This document shows, one piece after another, positions 1 through 8,706 of a stretch of DNA of 64,000 nt (position 1 is its first letter; every line of letters begins with the position of its first letter). The notes under the pieces were generated by a model. It saw only the letters and a program-made list of their open reading frames with translations, was not told where the DNA came from and made no database searches. Both the position numbers and the translations under genes were made by a program. This stretch comes from Lachnospiraceae bacterium. Its GTDB lineage: Bacteria; Bacillota; Clostridia; Lachnospirales; Lachnospiraceae. Where the stretch lies: contig JAFQBM010000040.1 in assembly GCA_017399685.1 (NCBI GenBank), positions 124,001 through 188,000 of the forward strand, in the 5' to 3' direction.

Positions 1-855
1 ATTATCCTTTGCTAATGCTAGAGCAGAAGCAAGCATGTCCTTTTTTGTCTGAGTTAATGATTTAACAGTTGCAATCATTTCAGGGTGTGTCTGCAATTGC
101 TTTGTATATTGAGCAAGTGTATCGTTAATATGCTTTACGTCTTTGAAAGTTTGTACAATCTCAATAACTGCTTCTAATTTGAATCCATCATCTTTTAATG
201 AATCATCAAAATAATTAACTAATTTACTATATAAAAGAGGTTTATCTTCTTCCTCTTCATATGTAAAAGGGTCATATCCAAGCATACGAAGTACACTACG
301 TTTATTCTTTATATACATATCTTCAATATCTTCTGAAACTTCTTGTTTCTTCTCTGTAAATTTTTCAGAGATTTCAGTAGTAGTGTTATTTACATCTAAA
401 TCACCAAAATCCGAATTTTCATATGTGAGTCCAAAGAATTGTGGTAAACTTTGTAAACATACAATCATTTGACTATAACCAGTTCCACGTTTCTTACCAC
501 TAGTTTCATTAGTTATTGCATCGCAAGAGCTGTTATACAAATCCTCAATAAATGGAAGATTAGCTTTCTTCATAGCCTCAATAACAGTTTCTCTTGTTTC
601 ATGTGTTTCTTTGTTTTTTTCGTCATATCCAGTTCCAATTCTATAAAGACATTCTTTACAAGTAGGTATTACACCTGACTTAGTATGAATACTCTTATAA
701 AATTTATCTTGTGGTTTAAATGTTCCACAGTCATGACAATAAAATCCGTCTTTAATTTTGTCGTATTCTTTTGCTAATTTCTTATAAGCAGAACGACATT
801 GCGTAACATTCATCTTACTTACATCTTCAATAATTTGTTTTTCGACTTTTACCAC
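1..855 (-). CDS. Zinc-finger phage protein, partial (possible terminase small subunit)
   Basis: Open over 285 codons and running off the left edge, so the C-terminus is missing. The start is GTG, with AGGAGG eight bases upstream. Two CxxC pairs (C40/C43 and C66/C69) make a zinc ribbon near the N-terminus, followed by a region ending in GLTYENSDF and a charged helical part. Proteins of this shape, with a zinc ribbon and a late W/Y-x-DSDF motif, often precede the large terminase in Firmicutes phages, so a DNA-packaging role is a guess from memory. The next gene, off the window, should decide it. Confidence 0.55.
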   Translation of the reverse strand, partial: MVKVEKQIIEDVSKMNVTQCRSAYKKLAKEYDKIKDGFYCHDCGTFKPQDKFYKSIHTKSGVIPTCKECLYRIGTGYDEKNKETHETRETVIEAMKKANLPFIEDLYNSSCDAITNETSGKKRGTGYSQMIVCLQSLPQFFGLTYENSDFGDLDVNNTTTEISEKFTEKKQEVSEDIEDMYIKNKRSVLRMLGYDPFTYEEEEDKPLLYSKLVNYFDDSLKDDGFKLEAVIEIVQTFKDVKHINDTLAQYTKQLQTHPEMIATVKSLTQTKKDMLASALALAKDN

Positions 856-888
856 AAAGTCATCCTCCTTTTTATATACATACAAATT

Positions 889-920
889 AAGCACCTATCT
901 CCAAGTAGGAGAGAGTGCTT
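889..920. other. Intergenic hairpin
   Basis: AAGCAC (889-894) pairs with GTGCTT (915-920), and TCTCC (898-902) with GGAGA (908-912). A T-run follows only in the rightward direction. It separates two leftward genes and resembles the GGAGAGT hairpins seen elsewhere in this arm. Confidence 0.4.
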
Positions 921-972
921 TTTAAATATTCTTTATCTGAATCCAACAACAATATGATTTTCATAAAGTTTA

Positions 973-1260
973 TCAAATTATTTGATTATCAACATTCCAA
1001 ATCTTATGATTTCTAATATCACCACAATGATTCTGTTCCCAAACAGAAACTTGTTTTTTACCATCAGTTTCATATTCAGAATACATCAACCGCCAATCAT
1101 ATTCTTTGATGAGTGAGAGAGTATCTTTTAATAACCTCAAACAATCAATAGACGCACGAATGTCACCAGTTTCTTGTAACTTGTGAAATTTCTCTGTTAA
1201 TGATTTAGCATCCTTCGTAAGTGTTTCAACAGTTTTGTTAAATACATTTTTGTTTTCCAT
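973..1260 (-). CDS. Small hypothetical phage protein (95 aa)
   Basis: The start is the ATG of MENKNVF because GGAGG sits nine bases upstream; a longer reading lacks a ribosome site. The N-terminal half (residues 1-50) is a charged amphipathic helix suited to coiled-coil pairing, and the C-terminal half is richer in Trp, Tyr and His. No family recognised. It lies between the tRNA-Pro gene and the left-edge gene, on the same strand. Confidence 0.6.
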   Translation of the reverse strand: MENKNVFNKTVETLTKDAKSLTEKFHKLQETGDIRASIDCLRLLKDTLSLIKEYDWRLMYSEYETDGKKQVSVWEQNHCGDIRNHKIWNVDNQII

Positions 1261-1316
1261 AATAATTTTCCTCCAGTGGTAAGTCACAACCTATTTTAAT
1301 TTTTTACATAATAAAA

Positions 1317-1338
1317 GACAGCCATAAAAATGACTGTC
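1317..1338 (-). terminator. Intrinsic terminator after tRNA-Pro
   Basis: Read leftward, GACAG pairs with CTGTC and is followed by TTTTATTAT. It lies just downstream of the tRNA-Pro gene. Confidence 0.5.
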
Positions 1339-1343
1339 ATAAG

Positions 1344-1417
1344 TCTGGATAACACGACTCGAACATGCGACCTCTTGAACCCAAATCAAGCGTCCTGCCA
1401 AACTGAACTATATCCAG
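1344..1417 (-). tRNA. tRNA-Pro (anticodon TGG)
   Basis: The cloverleaf can be drawn by hand: 7-bp acceptor CTGGATA/TATCCAG with discriminator A, D-arm GTTC/GGAC, anticodon stem CTTGA/TCAAG with loop TTTGGGT, and T-loop TTCGAGT. No CCA is encoded. The tRNAs of this arm sit singly between genes, on the leftward strand. Confidence 0.9.
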
Positions 1418-1428
1418 ATATATAAATA

Positions 1429-1454
1429 GGAGAGTAGACTTAAATCCACTCTCC
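1429..1454. repeat. GGAGAGT / ACTCTCC hairpin
   Basis: A 7-bp stem, GGAGAGT (1429-1435) with ACTCTCC (1448-1454), just upstream of tRNA-Pro. Closely similar hairpins occur at 15544-15566 and, less perfectly, 7957-7977. Confidence 0.5.
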
Positions 1455-1556
1455 ATAATTTTATCTTTGAAAATCCCAATTTTATAAAAATATTAATATC
1501 TATTAATTTGGATAAAAAAATGATATACTATTATTAAAAATTGATGAGGTGTGCAT

Positions 1557-2327
1557 ATGGAAAAAATAAATATTTTTAATGATGTTATTACAATTATTTC
1601 TTTTATTATGAATTTGACGCTTTTATTATCAGTTGCTGTAAAAATATATGTTTATTTTTCAAAGAAAAGATATGTTAAAAAAGTATTAGGATTTACTAAA
1701 GACACAGTACAAATATCTAATTCGACATTTCATTTAATTACAGATACAAAATCTAGTAATGATTTTATTACATATTCTTCTTTGAAGTCCATTAATAATG
1801 TAATAAATCTATTAAACATAATAGAGAAAAAATTTGATTTGTTAAATAAAACAACCGAAACAAAAAACGAAATCAATATAGGTGGTTTTATTACAAATAA
1901 AAAAGTTAACGCATATTTTACAAAATATTTTCCCCATTTTAAATTTATTATCAATGATAAATACAAAGAGGTTTATGATAATTATTCTATTGATAAAAGA
2001 ATTATAGAATATTCCTCTAAAACATATGGATTTAAAATAGTTGATAATTTTTTGGAAACAGACAGTCAATTAACAGATTATGCGTTTTTAATCAAACTAA
2101 CTAATTCTGATTTTAAAAATAACAAGAAAAAAACAGTGCATATTTTATTTGGTGGTGGGGACATTGGAACAGTAAAAGCAACTGAATATTTATTGACTCA
2201 TTATAAAGAAATATATAAAAAGTATAAAAATAATCATTATTTTTTTGCTATAAAAGTGAATCGTGTTGATGAATCAATTGATTATTCAAAAGGAATAATT
2301 GATTTAACAGACAAAATGTTTCTCTAA
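1557..2327 (+). CDS. Membrane-anchored protein of unknown function
   Basis: A rightward gene inside the leftward arm. The ATG at 1557 is chosen because GAGGTG lies just upstream; a -10-like TATACT is at 1524-1529, with a poor -35. Residues 10-32 form one strong transmembrane helix followed by positive residues, so the rest (about 220 residues) should be cytoplasmic. The C-terminal domain has a glycine-rich turn, ILFGGGDIGTV (about residue 196), that could bind a nucleotide or phosphate. Very AT-rich with little GC at third positions. Being monocistronic and opposite its neighbours, it resembles a prophage-expressed accessory gene such as one for exclusion or defence; this is inference only. 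Confidence 0.7.
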   Translation: MEKINIFNDVITIISFIMNLTLLLSVAVKIYVYFSKKRYVKKVLGFTKDTVQISNSTFHLITDTKSSNDFITYSSLKSINNVINLLNIIEKKFDLLNKTTETKNEINIGGFITNKKVNAYFTKYFPHFKFIINDKYKEVYDNYSIDKRIIEYSSKTYGFKIVDNFLETDSQLTDYAFLIKLTNSDFKNNKKKTVHILFGGGDIGTVKATEYLLTHYKEIYKKYKNNHYFFAIKVNRVDESIDYSKGIIDLTDKMFL

Positions 2328-2343
2328 CAAACTGCTTATTCTA

Positions 2344-2416
2344 AGGTCTGAATCGGATTTGAACCGATGTTAGAAGATTACTAATCTACCGTACTGACCA
2401 GCTATACTATCAAACC
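2344..2416 (-). tRNA. tRNA-Thr (anticodon AGT, tentative)
   Basis: Acceptor GGTTTGA/TCAGACC, D-arm GTAT/GTAC with loop AGCTGGTCA, and T-arm ATCGG-TTCAAAT-CCGAT are all sound. The anticodon loop reads TTAGTAA, giving AGT. The anticodon stem carries one T-T mismatch and the discriminator is T, so the identity is less sure than the gene. Confidence 0.75.
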
Positions 2417-2424
2417 ATAATGGA

Positions 2425-2453
2425 AGGGTGGATTATTTTCTATAATCCACCCT
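2425..2453. other. Perfect 11-bp hairpin downstream of tail genes
   Basis: AGGGTGGATTA (2425-2435) pairs perfectly with TAATCCACCCT (2443-2453). It lies between the last tail-module gene and tRNA-Thr. There is no good T-run leftward, so it may be a processing or RNA-stability element rather than a terminator. Confidence 0.5.
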
Positions 2454-2493
2454 CAAAAATGTTCATTTTATTGTTATTTTAATTTAATCGTGC

Positions 2494-2682
2494 TTACACA
2501 TCTAATAATAACACAAGTAATTCCTCGTATTGAGTTTGTGTAATTCTATCACATGTTAAGAATACATCTAATTTGTTCATTGTTGAATTCTTCCACATCT
2601 TGTAAGAGTCTGCGTCAACAGCTCCGTTTTTATATTTTATGTTTTGATTAGCAATCAATTTCTTCATTGTTGTATACGCCAT
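2494..2682 (-). CDS. Small tail-module protein (XkdX-like position)
   Basis: 62 residues opening MAYTTMKKLIAN and ending in a Leu-rich helix. Short proteins with an M-A-x-T-T-M-K-K-L-I-x-N start and a TxxQYEEL-like middle are typical small genes after the tail-fibre genes of clostridial phages. Their function is not known. It is the last gene of the tail cluster, just before a hairpin and tRNA-Thr. Confidence 0.65.
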   Translation of the reverse strand: MAYTTMKKLIANQNIKYKNGAVDADSYKMWKNSTMNKLDVFLTCDRITQTQYEELLVLLLDV

Positions 2683-2703
2683 TTAATTACTTCCTTTCTA
2701 ATA

Positions 2704-2922
2704 TTACAAACCTAATTCTTGTAGTGCTACCAAATACTCAATATTTATATTTGTGTTTAGGATTGCTTCATCGGTTTCTGACAGAATCTCTTCTTTTTGT
2801 TCGCCAGTATTTTCTAGTGGCTTTAACTCTTGCACTATACAGCCATTATCATAAGTAGTGACTATATATGTAGAATCGTTTTCGATTATTTCTTCAACAT
2901 TAATTATATTCAATATAATCAC
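2704..2922 (-). CDS. Small hypothetical protein in the tail module (72 aa)
   Basis: Acidic protein, with a beta-rich N-terminal half and an acidic helix in the second half. Five bases separate it from the upstream fibre gene, so it is in the same operon. No family recognised; it could be a fibre chaperone by position. Confidence 0.55.
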   Translation of the reverse strand: MIILNIINVEEIIENDSTYIVTTYDNGCIVQELKPLENTGEQKEEILSETDEAILNTNINIEYLVALQELGL

Positions 2923-2927
2923 TCTCC

Positions 2928-3605
2928 TTAATCATCTAATGTGTATGTAACTAAATGTTCATAATTCTTTATGTTGTTAGCATCGCCACTTGCAACTTCT
3001 AATTTAAAACCTTTGTTAAAACGTAAAAGTTTATTCATAAGAACTAATTCTAATAATTCCCCAGTTTCATTGATTGGTATACTACTTGTTCCTAGTTCTT
3101 GTAGGTTTGGAGAAAATTCAAGAAAATCTCTGGAATATTGCGCTGCATTTGTTAATATAAAAATTTCATCAAGCTTGCTTGTTAAAGTTGAACCACCACT
3201 AATATTGCTCATACTAAAAAATGGAGAAAATCCGTTACTTGAAACTATTCCAGACTTTAAATTTAAAATACCAGTTGTTACCTCTATTTTTGCAGTGCTT
3301 CCTCCATAAGTTGGATTAAATTTTAAATTCAAAATCACTTCATCATCAACTGTTAATTTAACTAAACATGATTGAGCAGTACTGCTTCCTCCAAGATATC
3401 CATAAAATAACGCATTTGCTAAACAACCTTTACCAGTAACACTTACTAATGTTTTAAAAGTGCTCGATATGACATCTGTTGTGCTTGATACATAAACCCT
3501 ACTCGTTTTTAATCCGTAAACACATTTCTGTGCCTCATCTAAGAGTAACTCATTTAACGGTTTACTCAAATCACTATTTATTTTTTTTACTTCTGCCCAA
3601 CTCAT
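2928..3605 (-). CDS. Phage tail/fibre structural protein
   Basis: 225 residues beginning MSWAEVKKINSDLSKPLN, an N-terminal pattern I associate with tail-fibre proteins of clostridial prophages. The body is Ser/Thr/Gly-rich beta-type sequence, as expected of a receptor-contacting fibre domain. Its start overlaps the stop of the upstream gene by four bases (ATGA), implying coupled translation. Probably the distal part of a fibre assembled with the next three upstream products. Confidence 0.65.
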   Translation of the reverse strand: MSWAEVKKINSDLSKPLNELLLDEAQKCVYGLKTSRVYVSSTTDVISSTFKTLVSVTGKGCLANALFYGYLGGSSTAQSCLVKLTVDDEVILNLKFNPTYGGSTAKIEVTTGILNLKSGIVSSNGFSPFFSMSNISGGSTLTSKLDEIFILTNAAQYSRDFLEFSPNLQELGTSSIPINETGELLELVLMNKLLRFNKGFKLEVASGDANNIKNYEHLVTYTLDD

Positions 3606-3928
3606 GAAACCACCTCACTTATCTGTTTCCCATCATCACTAAATGTTGTCGTTTTAACTTTTGTAGTACCATTACTAAAAGCATAGGTTTCTTTTATTGT
3701 CTTGCTATTAACAAATTCAGTTGTTATTGTGCAATTATCAGTAGTTTCAGTTATAGTTCCGTCATCATTAAATGTCATAACGCAATCTTGTGGCAGGGTA
3801 GTACTAGCACTAGAATTTGTGGTAAATCCACTATCATTTTCTAACTCACTTACTTTAGTGGGAATCTTTTCGATAATCTTATCCTTGAGTAAATTTGCTC
3901 CTACTAAATCAAGGAATGAATTTGCCAT
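3602..3928 (-). CDS. Small tail/fibre structural protein
   Basis: 108 residues. The first 30 (MANSFLDLVGANLLKDKIIE) form a helix followed by the linker VSELENDSG common in phage fibre proteins. The second half is Thr-rich beta repeat (DGTITETTD). It overlaps the next fibre gene at ATGA. A trimerising connector is a reasonable guess. Confidence 0.6.
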   Translation of the reverse strand: MANSFLDLVGANLLKDKIIEKIPTKVSELENDSGFTTNSSASTTLPQDCVMTFNDDGTITETTDNCTITTEFVNSKTIKETYAFSNGTTKVKTTTFSDDGKQISEVVS

Positions 3929-3942
3929 AGCTAATCACCTCC

Positions 3943-4986
3943 TTATGAGAAGAGGTTAGAAATTTCATCTTCTGTGATTGCAATAGGAGTAGCGTCTTCT
4001 AAAGCAGTAACTCTTGTATCCATAGCAGTATTTAATGTATCTGCATATGCTTTAGAATTAACTTCAGCTGCGTTTGCAGAACCCGAACTATCAAAATCTG
4101 TATCTGATTTATAAGCAGCACTACCAAGACCTGTAACAGCTACGTCCGTTCCATCAACAGCAATTGTACCATTTGTAGTACCAGATTTAACTTCTTTAAC
4201 AGAGCCTTTTACTTGTGCGATTAATTCATCAATATATCCAACAATAGTATTAGCAGTTGCGTCTTCTGGGATAGTACCAACTAATGCTTCAAGGTCGTCA
4301 ATTGCTTTAGACATTGCAGAAGCGTCATTAGGGTGGGACTGAATCCACGCAGCAATTTCTTCAAGAGTGTCAAGACTTTCAGAAGCATTTTCTGCAATTA
4401 ATTGTTTAGCTAATTCTTCATTAGCAATAGTTCTAACAGACTTTCCTGTATCACTACCAAACATAGTAGTAATAGAACCTTCTACAGTTGTTACACGATT
4501 TCCTAATTCTGTAATATCGTCTGTATTATCTTGAATTAATCCTTTAACTTCAGTATCATCATAGCCATTTGCTGCTACGTTATCTGCAAGTTCTTTTGCA
4601 TATTCAGCAATTGTAATAGCATCATATCCATCAGGAATAGTACCAACTAAATCACTAACAGTGCTGACTTCTGATTTAAGTGCTAAATCTGCTAATTTAA
4701 CTCCACTATCTTTTACAGTTCCATCTGCATTAGCAATTACAACGTCACCTTCAGTAACCCCTGTCAATTTAGCTAAAAGACCACTAACATCAGTTTCAGG
4801 AATTACAACTTCAAAATCTGCTGTAGCGTCATCAGCAGGAGACTCAGCTTTAAATAATTTTAACTTTCTTGTAGCATCATCAAACTTTGCAGTCTTAAAT
4901 GCTTTGGCATCAGCAGTGTTAATATAATTTTTGATTAACCCATCATATTGTGTTAATCTCTCTAAGCTTACATATTTTTCAGCCAT
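3943..4986 (-). CDS. Tail-fibre/structural protein with coiled-coil segments
   Basis: 347 residues opening MAEKYVSLERLTQYDGLIK, the start seen in many fibre or baseplate-associated proteins of gut Firmicutes phages. It contains helical heptad stretches (around 130-180 and 250-330) and an LDTLEEIAAWIQSHP motif (about 205-220) common in such fibres. Composition is Ala/Asp/Thr-rich. AAAGGAGG precedes the ATG. Next to the collagen-like fibre, it is likely part of the adsorption apparatus. Confidence 0.7.
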   Translation of the reverse strand: MAEKYVSLERLTQYDGLIKNYINTADAKAFKTAKFDDATRKLKLFKAESPADDATADFEVVIPETDVSGLLAKLTGVTEGDVVIANADGTVKDSGVKLADLALKSEVSTVSDLVGTIPDGYDAITIAEYAKELADNVAANGYDDTEVKGLIQDNTDDITELGNRVTTVEGSITTMFGSDTGKSVRTIANEELAKQLIAENASESLDTLEEIAAWIQSHPNDASAMSKAIDDLEALVGTIPEDATANTIVGYIDELIAQVKGSVKEVKSGTTNGTIAVDGTDVAVTGLGSAAYKSDTDFDSSGSANAAEVNSKAYADTLNTAMDTRVTALEDATPIAITEDEISNLFS

Positions 4987-5001
4987 TTAATTTGTCCTCC
5001 T

Positions 5002-5448
5002 TTAAAATAAATTTGTGATGTCATCTTCTGTAACGACATCCATTTTAGTATCTACAGTTTCAATTACTTTTTCGTCTATGTATTCTTCAAATTCTTGTTT
5101 TTGATTTGAAAGCAATGTGTCAATTTCTGCTTTGTCATAGTAATTCCCAAGAGACAAATTACTTTCGTCAATCGTAATTGTACCAGCATTTATTTCTTGA
5201 GCATTACTTAAAACAAGTATCAATTCGTTTCCATTTTCAATTCTTGCGTTTGCAACAGAAACTCCATCTGTACCATTCTGAATTTCCAATGAATCCGACT
5301 GTTGCACATTATTGTCATCATAATATGAAAAAGTAACTCTGTTGCCACCAACGATAGGCTCTATCTTAGCGACAACGACATTCTTGCCATTTTCGCCTTT
5401 AGAACAAGCACCGCTGTATTTGACATTGTTCAAATAAATACTTGGCAT
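5002..5448 (-). CDS. Small tail/fibre protein
   Basis: 148 residues. The segment NGTDGVSVANARIENGNELI closely resembles NGVSVQDANINDNGELILTL in the big fibre just upstream, so this is a partial paralogue of that fibre's beta module. It ends with a coiled coil and a DEITNLF-like tail shared with the 347-residue neighbour. Likely a fibre subunit or assembly partner. Confidence 0.65.
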   Translation of the reverse strand: MPSIYLNNVKYSGACSKGENGKNVVVAKIEPIVGGNRVTFSYYDDNNVQQSDSLEIQNGTDGVSVANARIENGNELILVLSNAQEINAGTITIDESNLSLGNYYDKAEIDTLLSNQKQEFEEYIDEKVIETVDTKMDVVTEDDITNLF

Positions 5449-5528
5449 AGTCGTACCTCCATTGAATTTTTATATAAGAAAAGAGCCTTGTTGCATAACA
5501 AACAAATCTCTTTAAATTTAATTATAAT

Positions 5529-7523
5529 TTAAACAGCAACAACTTTAATAGACATATATTTCTGCCAACTATCTGTTGGATTGGTAAAAGTAATTAACAA
5601 TGAACCATTAGACTGTTTTGCAATTACAGTACCTTTTGGAACAGCAGCCCCAGAAGATGTCCATGTACTATTTACCATAACTATTGAACTACTGTCTGGA
5701 TAAGCTAAGGTATTTGGTATTGCTGTTATAAAAGCAGTAGCTTGGGGTCCACTACCATCTTTAGCAGTCATAGTATAAGAGTGATAAATATAAATGTTAA
5801 ATACTGTACTGCTATTAAAAGTTGCTCCAAAATTAGGAATAGAAATAAATACGTTACTATCATCTGTATAATAATTACTATCATCTAATGTATAAGTTGC
5901 ACTAAATACTTTAATAGGATTCTTATAATATGGAGTACCGCTAATAATAGGACATGCTGTTAATCCAGATGTCGAAGTAACAGTAGATGTTGTATGCACT
6001 ACTCCCAATTGACTTGTTTTGGCAATAGGTACTACAAGAGATTCTCCACCATTAACAGTACCAATATTTACTCCGTCTGAAGTTAATTCTACTTTATTAA
6101 CACAATTATTTAACTGTTCATTACTATCATTTATTTGGTCTTGAATAGTAGGTGTAGTTAAAATCGATGTAGTTGGATAAGCACCTACAATTCTAAACGA
6201 TAATGCACTGGAACTATTTCCACCAAATTTTAATTGAGCAGTGGTAGTAGTACCATTAATAGTTCCCCATAATGTATTACTTTCTGCTTCATAAAATTTA
6301 AGTAAACTGGTATTTATTGCATTTTCGTCAATATAGCATTCTTCATCTAAAATTGTTAAAGTTCTAGAAGTAAAACTTGTTGCACTATCAAATACAATTG
6401 TTATATCCATATGCAATATACCTGTTTTAGTATCCAAATAACATTCTGTATATTCTATTATTGGTTCAACTCCATTACTAGAATCACAAGAAAATATATC
6501 TGTTTTCTGTTCAATAAAATTGGTTGTTTTCAATACTTTTTCATTTAATTTTGTTGTAATTTTTTCATCTACATCTAGTTCTGTTTGATAGTTAGACAAA
6601 TCAATATCTACATTTTTATTTTCGTCAGGTTCAACATTTTCACCATTAATAGAAATGCTTTTAATAGAACTTCCACCAACTTTTAACTTACCATTTTCAA
6701 CAGATAAAGTATCTTCATCAATTGTTTCAAAAGGCTTATCTAAAAGAGAATTCCAAGTGAGAGTACCATCCTCATCATCGTATATGTAGAAAATTTTATC
6801 TTTCTTTTCTTCATCACTTAATTTTTCATATTCTTCTTTACTAATTTCGATAACATCATCACCAGAACCATCATAAATAGTCTGTGTAGAAGTCGTACCA
6901 TCAGCATTCGTAACAGTAATATCAACGCCATCATTACTGTCAGTGCGTTCTAACTCAATTATTGGAGATTTTCCATCAATGCCATCTTTAATCTCGATAG
7001 ACTGAGTTCCATTCATATCTGTAATTTCAACAGTGGTAATTCCGTCTCCCTTTTTAGATATTACAGTTGGAGAAATTCCGTCTTTACCATCTAACCCGTC
7101 TTTAATTTCAGCAGTAGTTGTACCATTTACATCTGTAAAAGTAATAGTAGTTACATCATTAACTTTTTCTACGGTCGCATAAGCGGAATCACCTTTATCT
7201 CCTTTGACAGAAGTGACAGTTCCTGCATTTAATTCTTGACCATTATCTAATGTAAGAATTAATTCACCATTATCGTTTATGTTTGCATCTTGAACAGATA
7301 CTCCATTTAAACCATCTTTTCCGTCAATACCATTTTTTACAAGAATATCTGTTGTTTCTGTTGTTCCAGAAGTTCCGACCCATTCAAAAGTAATAATTGT
7401 ACCCTCGTCTATTTCAGTTGTATATTTGATTGTTGTGTTAGAACCCTTGATTGCGCCAAGACCTTCCACAACTTTATTTGTGTATTTTCTAGCAGCCGCT
7501 AAAGTCATTTTATCAATCACCAT
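5529..7523 (-). CDS. Large tail fibre with collagen-like segments
   Basis: 664 residues. Residues 1-30 form a helix (TLAAARKYTNKVVEGLG). Residues 85-190 hold repeated GxDGKDG and KGDKGDSA segments typical of collagen-like trimeric phage fibres, alternating with beta modules (NDNGELILTLDNGQEL). A SISINGENVEP linker and a 350-residue Ser/Thr-rich C-terminal region follow, the likely receptor-binding part. GAGGTG precedes the ATG, and the start overlaps the upstream gene's stop. Probably the main host-recognition fibre. Confidence 0.8.
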   Translation of the reverse strand: MVIDKMTLAAARKYTNKVVEGLGAIKGSNTTIKYTTEIDEGTIITFEWVGTSGTTETTDILVKNGIDGKDGLNGVSVQDANINDNGELILTLDNGQELNAGTVTSVKGDKGDSAYATVEKVNDVTTITFTDVNGTTTAEIKDGLDGKDGISPTVISKKGDGITTVEITDMNGTQSIEIKDGIDGKSPIIELERTDSNDGVDITVTNADGTTSTQTIYDGSGDDVIEISKEEYEKLSDEEKKDKIFYIYDDEDGTLTWNSLLDKPFETIDEDTLSVENGKLKVGGSSIKSISINGENVEPDENKNVDIDLSNYQTELDVDEKITTKLNEKVLKTTNFIEQKTDIFSCDSSNGVEPIIEYTECYLDTKTGILHMDITIVFDSATSFTSRTLTILDEECYIDENAINTSLLKFYEAESNTLWGTINGTTTTAQLKFGGNSSSALSFRIVGAYPTTSILTTPTIQDQINDSNEQLNNCVNKVELTSDGVNIGTVNGGESLVVPIAKTSQLGVVHTTSTVTSTSGLTACPIISGTPYYKNPIKVFSATYTLDDSNYYTDDSNVFISIPNFGATFNSSTVFNIYIYHSYTMTAKDGSGPQATAFITAIPNTLAYPDSSSIVMVNSTWTSSGAAVPKGTVIAKQSNGSLLITFTNPTDSWQKYMSIKVVAV

Positions 7524-7765
7524 TTAGCCACCTCATAGATTTCTTTCCATTCATTTGTATTTTTTCCTAAAATCCAAACGCTTGAATCCTCAAGTACCAT
7601 ACAGTCACTTCCCCACAAGCAAGGTTGAGATACAACACTGTCGTTATCTTGTTTCTCTCCCTCAATTTGAAAACGTGGAAGTTTATCAATGTCTGTACGA
7701 TAATCACAAACATAACTTCTACAATTAGATTTGTTATTTGCATTAGGGTCAATCCAATATGCCAT
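7517..7765 (-). CDS. Small conserved tail-module protein (82 aa)
   Basis: Begins MAYWIDPNANNKSNCRSYVC and has the pattern 'D...LP.F..EG.KQ..D.V...PC..GSDCMVL' that I recall from short proteins encoded beside fibre genes in clostridial phages. Four cysteines are present. Function unknown; probably a minor fibre or ba­seplate component. Its stop overlaps the next gene's start. Confidence 0.65.
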   Translation of the reverse strand: MAYWIDPNANNKSNCRSYVCDYRTDIDKLPRFQIEGEKQDNDSVVSQPCLWGSDCMVLEDSSVWILGKNTNEWKEIYEVAKW

Positions 7766-7877
7766 ATTCCATTCCTCCTTTTTATTTTTAATTGGGTTGA
7801 TTTTTTTGCATAATAAAAAACCAACCCACGGAGGATTGGTTAATTAGTTTCAATATTTATTTTTTTGCTCATAAAAA

Positions 7878-7950
7878 CACACCTGACACGATTTGAACAT
7901 GTATCTGATAGTTTTGGAGACTATTGCTTTGCCATTTAAGCTACAGGTGC
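7878..7950 (-). tRNA. tRNA-Trp (anticodon CCA)
   Basis: Acceptor GCACCTG/CAGGTGT, anticodon stem ATAGT/ACTAT with loop CTCCAAA (CCA), T-loop TTCAAAT and discriminator G, as usual for bacterial tRNA-Trp. One G-T pair closes the acceptor. Confidence 0.9.
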
Positions 7951-7997
7951 ATAGTAGGAGAGTAGTGATTACCCTCCAAATATACATGAGTACAAAC

Positions 7998-8456
7998 CTA
8001 AATCATTTCTTCCGTTTCACCAGTGAATGATGTTGCTTTTTCACGAATATCATCTAAGATTCTCTTTAATTCTGCTTTTACTACAGAAGTAAATAACAAA
8101 CATCTAGCCTGACATACTAATTCTTTTGTATTAAGAATTGCACCAAGTTCACTGTCAGCAACTTTCTTCATATCTGTTCTGTATGTAGCAACAAAATTTT
8201 CATCTACTGAAATTTCCTGATTTGTAAGAGTAAGAGTAACCTCCTCATCATCGTTACCATTTGTCAATACAGGAGCATTATCTACAACACTGAATTTTCC
8301 TGTGAAATCTAAATTTTTGAAGATAACCTTTCTAGGAAAGTCTTTACAGATAGCAATTTCTTGCTCATTTGTTAATTCTGAGCTTCCCATTTCTTTAACA
8401 GAAATAGTAGTAGAGAAAACATTATCGTCAATATCGTTTGTGATTAAAAGATTCAT
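7998..8456 (-). CDS. Hypothetical phage protein (152 aa)
   Basis: Acidic, two-part protein: residues 1-100 look beta-rich, while 100-152 are helical with two cysteines (CQARC). No good ribosome site precedes the ATG. It lies just downstream of the TnpB element, whose insertion may have separated it from an upstream operon. No family recognised; a structural role fits the position. Confidence 0.55.
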   Translation of the reverse strand: MNLLITNDIDDNVFSTTISVKEMGSSELTNEQEIAICKDFPRKVIFKNLDFTGKFSVVDNAPVLTNGNDDEEVTLTLTNQEISVDENFVATYRTDMKKVADSELGAILNTKELVCQARCLLFTSVVKAELKRILDDIREKATSFTGETEEMI

Positions 8457-8527
8457 TATTTATACCGTTCCGTTACTGAAAACTTATAAAAAGCTATAAA
8501 CTTTTATGTTTCATTCCTACTTCATCG

Positions 8528-8587
8528 GTAAGCGATTCAAAACAAGGCGTATCGCCTTTACCATACGCCTTGTTTTGAATCGCTTAC
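8528..8587. repeat. Perfect 24-bp inverted repeat with 12-nt loop
   Basis: Positions 8528-8551 (starting GTAAGCGATTC) are exactly complementary to 8564-8587. It lies about 120 bp downstream of the tnpB stop, where the right end of an IS200/IS605-family element and its guide RNA would be expected. No T-run follows on either side, so a simple terminator is unlikely. Confidence 0.75.
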
Positions 8588-8706
8588 ACTTCATCGTATA
8601 TGCTTTCATAATCATTTCTGACGTACTACTCACAAGTTCTTGTACACTCCATAGGCGTAAATTCCTGACTAACGTATCAGTACATATCTGTATCAACTTG
8701 AATGTG

